64,000 nucleotides of DNA from [Mycobacterium] fortunisiensis. Its GTDB lineage: Bacteria; Actinomycetota; Actinomycetes; Mycobacteriales; Mycobacteriaceae. How positions within the stretch are numbered: the stretch's first letter is position 1; each line of letters begins with the position of its first letter. The stretch is from the NCBI RefSeq assembly GCF_019050325.1, contig NZ_VOMB01000020.1:372001-436000 (forward strand). The letters are read 5' to 3'. The position numbers and the translations under genes were made by a program. Shown here piece after piece: positions 59,174-64,000 of this stretch. The notes beneath the pieces are model-generated. The model worked only from the letters and a program-made list of their open reading frames with translations. It did no database searches and was not told the origin of the DNA.

Positions 59174-59370
59174 TCGGGTGCCGCCTCGTCGCCGGCGTGG
59201 CGCAGCCGGTGCAGCCCGGCGATTCCCCAGCCCAGGGCGCCGTCGAGCACCACGGCGATGCCGTAGGCCAGCGCCAGCACCACCGGCATCACCACCGCGG
59301 TCTGCACGCCGAACGGCAGTCCGGTCAGCCACAGTTCGACGCCGTCCCACCAGTTCAGGATTGCCGCCAT
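59170..59370 (-). CDS. Small membrane protein (Rv2401A-like)
   Basis: 66 residues: MAAILNWWDGVELWLTGLPF, then one long hydrophobic helix (VQTAVVMPVVLALAYGIAVV), then a charged tail ending HAGDEAAPE. Position between subI and the GH15 gene corresponds to Rv2401A of tuberculosis. No function is known. It is divergent from the GH15 gene with about 110 bp between, and is followed by an overlapping 28-residue membrane peptide. Confidence 0.75.
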   Translation of the reverse strand: MAAILNWWDGVELWLTGLPFGVQTAVVMPVVLALAYGIAVVLDGALGWGIAGLHRLRHAGDEAAPE

Positions 59371-59480
59371 GGGCCAAGCCTAGGCGATCGCGGGCACTTC
59401 TCCGTTTTCATCCCTGACCCACCCGTAACGTTCGACACGCCTGTCTTGGGTAGACGGCACCTGTATTCGCAGATGATGAT

Positions 59481-61511
59481 GTGCGGATGGTTCTGCAACA
59501 CACCGAGCCCACGGATGTCGTCGCGGCACTCGGCAAAACGTCCACCAGAACACCGGAGGCACCGTTGACCGTGACCGCGCCGGTGCCGTACTCGGCCGGT
59601 GCGGGGCTGCGGAACCCTTTCCCGCCGATCGCCGACTACGGCTTCCTGTCCGATTGCGAGAACACCTGCCTGATCTCCTCGGCCGGTTCGGTGGAGTGGC
59701 TGTGCGTGCCCCGGCCCGACTCCCCCAGCGTGTTCGGCGCGATCCTGGACCGCAATGCGGGCCACTTCCGGCTCGGCCCCTACGGAGTGAGCGTGCCGTC
59801 GGCCCGCCGCTACCTGCCGGGCAGCCTGATCCTGGAGACCACCTGGCAGACCCACACCGGCTGGCTGATCGTGCGCGACGCGCTGGTGATGGGCCCCTGG
59901 CACGACCTCGAGACCCGTTCACGCACCCACCGGCGCACCCCGATGGACTGGGACGCCGAGCACATCCTGCTGCGCACCGTGCGCTGCGTCAGCGGCACGG
60001 TGGAGCTGGTGATGAACTGCGAACCGGCGTTCGACTACCACCGGGTCCCCGCGTCCTGGGAGTACTCCGGCCCGGCCTACGGCGAGGCCATCGCCCGAGC
60101 CGGCCGCAACCCGGATTCGCACCCCACTCTGCGGCTCACCACCAACCTGCGGATCGGTATCGAGGGCCGTGAGGCCCGGGCCCGCACCCGGCTGACCGAG
60201 GGCGACAACGTGTTCGTCGCGCTCAGTTGGTCCAAGCACCCGGCGCCGCAGACCTACGAAGAGGCCGCCGAGAAGATGTGGAAGACCAGTGAGTCCTGGC
60301 GGCAGTGGATCAACATCGGCGACTTTCCCGACCACCCGTGGCGGTCATATCTGCAGCGCAGTGCCCTGACCCTGAAGGGCCTGACCTATTCGCCGACCGG
60401 TGCGCTGCTGGCGGCGCCGACGACCTCGCTGCCCGAGACCCCGCACGGCGAGCGCAACTGGGATTACCGCTACTCGTGGATCCGGGACTCCACGTTCGCC
60501 CTGTGGGGGCTCTACACGCTGGGCCTGGACCGCGAGGCCGACGATTTCTTCTCGTTCATCGCCGACGTGTCCGGCGCCAACAACGGCGAACGCCACCCCC
60601 TGCAGGTGATGTACGGGGTGGGCGGTGAACGCAGCCTGGTCGAGGAGGAGTTGCCACACCTGTCGGGCTACGACAACGCCCGGCCGGTGCGCATCGGCAA
60701 CGGCGCCTACAACCAGATGCAGCACGACATCTGGGGCACCATGCTCGATTCGGTGTACCTGCACGCCAAGTCGCGCGAGCAGATACCCGAGGCGCTGTGG
60801 CCGGTGCTCAAGAACCAGGTCGAAGAGGCCATCAAGCACTGGAAGGAACCCGACCGGGGCATCTGGGAGGTACGCGGCGAACCGCAGCACTTCACCTCCA
60901 GCAAGATCATGTGCTGGGTGGCCCTCGACCGTGGCTCCAAACTGGCCGAACTGCAGGGCGAGAAGAGCTATGCGCAGCAGTGGCGCGCCACCGCCGAGGA
61001 GATCAAGGCCGACATCCTGGCCCGCGGTGTGGACTCCCGCGGGGTGCTGACCCAGCGCTACGGCGACGACGCGCTGGATGCCTCGCTGCTGTTGGCGGTG
61101 CTGACCCGGTTCCTGCCCTCGGATGATCCGCGGGTCCGGGCCACGGTGCTGGCCATCGCCGATGAACTCACCGAGGACGGCCTGGTGCTGCGCTACCGGG
61201 TCGAGGAGACCGACGACGGCCTGTCCGGCGAAGAGGGCACCTTCACCATCTGTTCGTTCTGGTTGGTGTCGGCGCTCGTCGAGATCGGCGAGGTGAGCCG
61301 GGCCAAGCATCTGCTGGAGCGGCTGCTGTCCTTCGCCAGCCCGCTGCACCTCTACGCCGAGGAGATCGAGCCGCGCACCGGGCGCCATCTGGGCAACTTC
61401 CCGCAGGCCTTCACCCACCTGGCCCTGATCAATGCCGTGGTGCACGTCATCCGCGCCGAGGAGGAAGCCGACAGCTCGGGTGTCTTCGTGCCGGCCAACG
61501 CCCCGATGTGA
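59481..61511 (+). CDS. Glycoside hydrolase family 15 protein, probable trehalase
   Basis: 676-residue cytosolic GH15 enzyme. The N-terminal beta-sandwich (FPPIADYGFLSDCENTCLIS, SAGSVEWLCVPRPDSPSVFG) precedes the alpha/alpha-barrel with RNWDYRYSWIRDSTFALWGL (a conserved substrate-binding segment) and the C-terminal acidic region RVEETDDGLSGEEGTFTICS, where a catalytic Glu is expected. The mycobacterial member at this locus (Rv2402) is described as a trehalase, so a role in trehalose recycling is inferred; glucoamylase-like activity is the alternative. Start: GTG 59481, or ATG 59487 two codons later. Confidence 0.9.
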   Translation: MRMVLQHTEPTDVVAALGKTSTRTPEAPLTVTAPVPYSAGAGLRNPFPPIADYGFLSDCENTCLISSAGSVEWLCVPRPDSPSVFGAILDRNAGHFRLGPYGVSVPSARRYLPGSLILETTWQTHTGWLIVRDALVMGPWHDLETRSRTHRRTPMDWDAEHILLRTVRCVSGTVELVMNCEPAFDYHRVPASWEYSGPAYGEAIARAGRNPDSHPTLRLTTNLRIGIEGREARARTRLTEGDNVFVALSWSKHPAPQTYEEAAEKMWKTSESWRQWINIGDFPDHPWRSYLQRSALTLKGLTYSPTGALLAAPTTSLPETPHGERNWDYRYSWIRDSTFALWGLYTLGLDREADDFFSFIADVSGANNGERHPLQVMYGVGGERSLVEEELPHLSGYDNARPVRIGNGAYNQMQHDIWGTMLDSVYLHAKSREQIPEALWPVLKNQVEEAIKHWKEPDRGIWEVRGEPQHFTSSKIMCWVALDRGSKLAELQGEKSYAQQWRATAEEIKADILARGVDSRGVLTQRYGDDALDASLLLAVLTRFLPSDDPRVRATVLAIADELTEDGLVLRYRVEETDDGLSGEEGTFTICSFWLVSALVEIGEVSRAKHLLERLLSFASPLHLYAEEIEPRTGRHLGNFPQAFTHLALINAVVHVIRAEEEADSSGVFVPANAPM

Positions 61512-61555
61512 TCGGGCGCTACGCGGTGCGGGACCGCCGGGCCGGGACAACTGCG

Positions 61556-62263
61556 CTATCTGGACGCCGCCTTGTCGGCCAGGCGAATTGCCATGGTGGC
61601 GGCCTGGTTACTGATGCCCATCCCGCATGCCATTGTTTCGAACACCAGGTTGGCTGACACCGCCAGAGCGTGATCGCACGGCCATTCCGGGTGATCCTTC
61701 TCGACCGACGGCTGGGTGAACAAAGCGTGCTCGGTGACGACGTCACCGATATCCCAGTGCGTCGCCTCGTCGCCGGTGCCAACGGAGACTGTTGTCCCCG
61801 AACAACTTTGCCATGTCTGCCGCGCCGAATCGAAGAACGTCCGGGCCTCGTCGGCCAACGGATACAGCACCACCGTCTGTTCGACGGTTTGCTGCGAGCT
61901 CGGCGTCGACAACACCTGATCACGCACCCCCGACCAGCCCGAATCCGCGTACACCGCCTTCTGAGCAGCGAACACCGCTGCGCGACAACCTTCGTCGGAG
62001 ACGGGGTTCGGGTTGACATTCATCCGGCTGCTGGTGTCGCGATCTCGCATCGGGGCGAACCCGTGCACTCCGACGATGCCTTCGGCTTCGGGTCCGGACA
62101 ACAGAAGTTCTTCGAGATCGGACTCGCTGAAGGTTTCGGCGACCACCGGCACGGAGTTCTGCGTCCGCACGGCCTCTCCCTCGACCGTCTGCGCGCATCC
62201 CGCCATCAGCAAAGCCAGGGCGGCCAGGGGTACGGGCACGATCCGGTACTGGCGGCAGAACAT
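61556..62263 (-). CDS. lppR: Lipoprotein LppR-like, PknH sensor-domain type
   Basis: 235-residue lipoprotein. The signal peptide ends with lipobox LMAGC (VPLAALALLMAGCAQTVEGE). The mature domain follows the PknH-type extracellular sensor fold: SESDLEELLLSGPEAEGIVG, a Cys pair pattern (DEGCRAAV, WQSC, WPCDH, TMACGMG) and TMAIRLADKAASR at the end. Four cysteines could form two disulfides. I chose the ATG at 62261-62263 so the signal peptide starts cleanly. By position and type it matches lppR (Rv2403c). Ligand unknown. Confidence 0.85.
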   Translation of the reverse strand: MFCRQYRIVPVPLAALALLMAGCAQTVEGEAVRTQNSVPVVAETFSESDLEELLLSGPEAEGIVGVHGFAPMRDRDTSSRMNVNPNPVSDEGCRAAVFAAQKAVYADSGWSGVRDQVLSTPSSQQTVEQTVVLYPLADEARTFFDSARQTWQSCSGTTVSVGTGDEATHWDIGDVVTEHALFTQPSVEKDHPEWPCDHALAVSANLVFETMACGMGISNQAATMAIRLADKAASR

Positions 62264-62359
62264 GCCTCCATTGTCCCCGACCGGCAGCAACTGACCGGAC
62301 ACAAATCACCGTGCGCGGATGTCTGGATTCGGTGACACGGCGCGCGCACCATCGGGGTC

Positions 62360-62635
62360 ATGAGCTACCACCGCCAACGGGCAGATGACACTTCACGCAT
62401 CACGATCGACGTGGCGATCGGTGTTCTGGTCGCCCTGCGCGGTTGTGCGCCGGATCAGGCGTTCGCCGAGCTGGTACGTGTGGTGCAGCGCACCGGCATC
62501 GGAATCGGCAGCATCGCGCGGGCTTTGGTCGACCTCGCCGCCGGCCGGTCGGGATCGTCGGCCGAATACGCCGAGGCTTTCAACGCCTGGGGTGAACTGT
62601 TGGCTCAGCGAATCCCGGTCAGCGCCACGCGGTAG
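62360..62635 (+). CDS. Short ANTAR-domain protein
   Basis: 91 residues, almost entirely one ANTAR RNA-binding domain (ITIDVAIGVLVALRGCAPDQ, AFAELVRVVQRTGIGIGSIA, RALVDLAAG). ANTAR proteins bind paired hexaloop hairpins in mRNA leaders and cause antitermination, but usually carry a sensory domain that is missing here. The first helix lacks the common aromatic and Met residues and reads GVLVALRGCAP, so RNA binding could be weakened. Its last 17 nt overlap the converging methyltransferase gene. Confidence 0.75.
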   Translation: MSYHRQRADDTSRITIDVAIGVLVALRGCAPDQAFAELVRVVQRTGIGIGSIARALVDLAAGRSGSSAEYAEAFNAWGELLAQRIPVSATR

Positions 62636-63179
62636 TCGCGGCCCGCGCGAGCAGCCAGGCCTGGCCACCGCCCTCGTCCGCGTCGATCACGTCCAGCGCC
62701 GCGAACGCGTCGCGCAGCTCCCCCGGCGCGGCCCGGAACCTGCCGGGCGCAGCACCGACTTCACTGAGCACGCAGACCGCGAGGATGCCGCCGCTCGCCA
62801 GCCTTTCGATCATCGGCCGGTAGAGCCGCCGGTCGCGGAACCGGTGGCACAGCACCACGTCCACCGATGGCCCCGCGGGTAATCCGCCGTCGAGATCGAC
62901 GACGCCGAACTGGGCGAGTTCGGCCACGCCGTGGCGGACCGCCAGCTCACCGCAGTGGCCGATCGCCACCGGCGACACGTCCATACCGTGCACTCGCAGA
63001 CCGCGCCTGGCCAGCCAGACCGATGCCGCGCCGGTGCCGCAGGCGATATCGAGCGCGGTCCCCGTCGTCGGGAAAAGGTCACTGTGGGCGGCGAATACCG
63101 CGGGCAGGCGCGGCTCGCCGGCGGCCACGTCCACACCGCGGTACGTGGTGTCCCAATCGAGGCGATCCTGCTGACTCAT
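62619..63179 (-). CDS. Class I SAM-dependent methyltransferase
   Basis: 186-residue methyltransferase with motif I ALDIACGTGAASVWLARRGL, the acidic end of the second strand in RVHGMDVSPVAIGHC, and QFGVVDLDGGLPAGPSVDVV. The substrate is not predictable; the family resembles tellurite-resistance and small-molecule methyltransferases. I chose the ATG at 63177-63179 (MSQQDRLDWDTTYRG); longer readings translate the antisense of the oxidoreductase. It converges on, and overlaps, the ANTAR gene. Confidence 0.85.
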   Translation of the reverse strand: MSQQDRLDWDTTYRGVDVAAGEPRLPAVFAAHSDLFPTTGTALDIACGTGAASVWLARRGLRVHGMDVSPVAIGHCGELAVRHGVAELAQFGVVDLDGGLPAGPSVDVVLCHRFRDRRLYRPMIERLASGGILAVCVLSEVGAAPGRFRAAPGELRDAFAALDVIDADEGGGQAWLLARAATTAWR

Positions 63180-63245
63180 CAGCGCCACCCTACGAAACGG
63201 GCCGGCACGGGAATAGATGCCCACGGCGCCGGGGTTAGCCCCTGC

Positions 63246-64000
63246 ATGCGCGCCATCGTCTACGACCCGCACGCTCCGGCCAACCTCCGGTTCGACGAGG
63301 TCGTCGAACCGTCCGCCGCGCCACACCAGGCGCTGATCGACGTCCACGCGATCGGGCTGAATTTCGGTGAGGTGCATTTCATCGACCACATGCGCCGGCC
63401 GGGAGAGGTACCCGGCTGGGACAGTGCGGGTGTGGTGGCCCAGGCGGCTGCCGACGGGTCCGGCCCGGCCGCCGGTACCCGCGTGGTCGGTTTCAGTGGC
63501 GAAGCCGGGTGGGCGGAACGGCGCGTGGTGTCCACCGAGAATCTCGCCGAGCTTCCCGAGTTCGTCGAATTCGAGGAGGCCGCAGCACTTCCGGTGGCCG
63601 GGGTGACCGCGCTGCAGGCGCTGCGGGCGCTCGGCCCGGTGGTAGGACGCCGGGTTCTCATCACGGGCGCTTCCGGTGGCGTCGGGCGATTCGCCGTGCA
63701 GTTGGCGGCACGGGCCGGCGCCCATGTGGTGGCCGCGGTCGGCGCGGCGGCCCGCGGGGAGGGACTCGAGGAGTTGGGCGCGTCCGAGGTGGTGGTCGGA
63801 CTCGATACCGTGACCGAACCGGTGTTCGGAGTTCTCGACAATGTCGGTGGCGCGTTGCTGGCGCAGGCTTTCGGTCTGGTGGCCGACGGTGGCTCGGTGC
63901 AGTCGATCGGGATGGCCTCCAATCAGCCGACGACCATCGACTTCGAGGCCGAGCGGCGCCGCGGAAACCGGAAACGGTTGGAGCCGTTCACGGTTCGGGC
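63246..64000 (+). CDS. Zinc-binding dehydrogenase / quinone oxidoreductase (cut by window edge)
   Basis: Medium-chain reductase family, 251 residues visible; the gene continues past the window. The N-terminal GroES-like domain (MRAIVYDPHAPANLRFDEVV, GLNFGEVHFIDHMRRPGEVP) lacks the Cys/His zinc ligands of true alcohol dehydrogenases, as in QOR. The NADPH motif is RVLITGASGGVGRFAVQLAA. A later segment FGVLDNVGGALLAQAF matches the family. ATG 63246 is 66 nt from the divergent methyltransferase. The substrate is unknown. Confidence 0.9.
   Translation, partial: MRAIVYDPHAPANLRFDEVVEPSAAPHQALIDVHAIGLNFGEVHFIDHMRRPGEVPGWDSAGVVAQAAADGSGPAAGTRVVGFSGEAGWAERRVVSTENLAELPEFVEFEEAAALPVAGVTALQALRALGPVVGRRVLITGASGGVGRFAVQLAARAGAHVVAAVGAAARGEGLEELGASEVVVGLDTVTEPVFGVLDNVGGALLAQAFGLVADGGSVQSIGMASNQPTTIDFEAERRRGNRKRLEPFTVR

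Overview
The window is high-GC actinobacterial DNA. Its gene content and order match the Rv2343c-Rv2404 stretch of the Mycobacterium tuberculosis chromosome as I remember it, but several slots are occupied differently. It carries no PE/PPE genes, rpfD, mbtJ or ggtB. It does carry an intein in phoH, an espACD-like trio and a sulfide-detoxification operon. This suggests a non-tuberculous, probably fast-growing Mycolicibacterium. No rRNA, tRNA, CRISPR array, transposase or integrase was seen.

Layout. 1-22.8 kb is mostly housekeeping: dnaG (cut by the window edge) and dgt; a TPM-domain envelope protein; glyS; the zinc regulators smtB-zur; a NUDIX/hypothetical/uppS/recO block; an amidase; a proline-rich membrane protein; the overlapping operon phoH-ybeY-CBS-deaminase-like-era, with phoH interrupted by an intein; an orphan type VII secretion substrate trio resembling espA-espC-espD; then rsmE, dnaJ2 and hrcA. 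22.9-46.2 kb is the mycobactin siderophore cluster: mbtH-G-F-E-D-C-T-B on the minus strand, mbtA divergent and mbtI nearby. IdeR-type iron boxes lie between mbtB and mbtA and in front of mbtI.

46.2-59.0 kb is sulfur metabolism. hemW is followed by the assimilatory operon sirA-cysH-chelatase, then a sulfide/persulfide operon (cstB-like, sqr, tauE-like, cstR) with three matching operators, then the sulfate importer cysP(subI)-cysT-cysW-cysA on the minus strand. Both assimilation operons are preceded by a tiny leaderless ORF ending in cysteine codons, with an inverted repeat downstream that can hide the Shine-Dalgarno of the first enzyme or transporter gene. This is the signature of cysteine-responsive translational attenuation. 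The logic fits together: sulfate is imported and activated (activation genes lie elsewhere), reduced by CysH and SirA using siroheme made with the chelatase, while excess sulfide is oxidised by SQR and CstB under CstR control.

59.1-64 kb holds two tiny membrane proteins, a GH15 trehalase-type enzyme, the lipoprotein lppR, an ANTAR-only protein, a methyltransferase and a truncated quinone oxidoreductase.

A recurrent feature is a family of long imperfect palindromes with a core near GAGCAGACGCGT and 16-20 nt loops. Most lie between genes, but one lies in frame inside mbtD.
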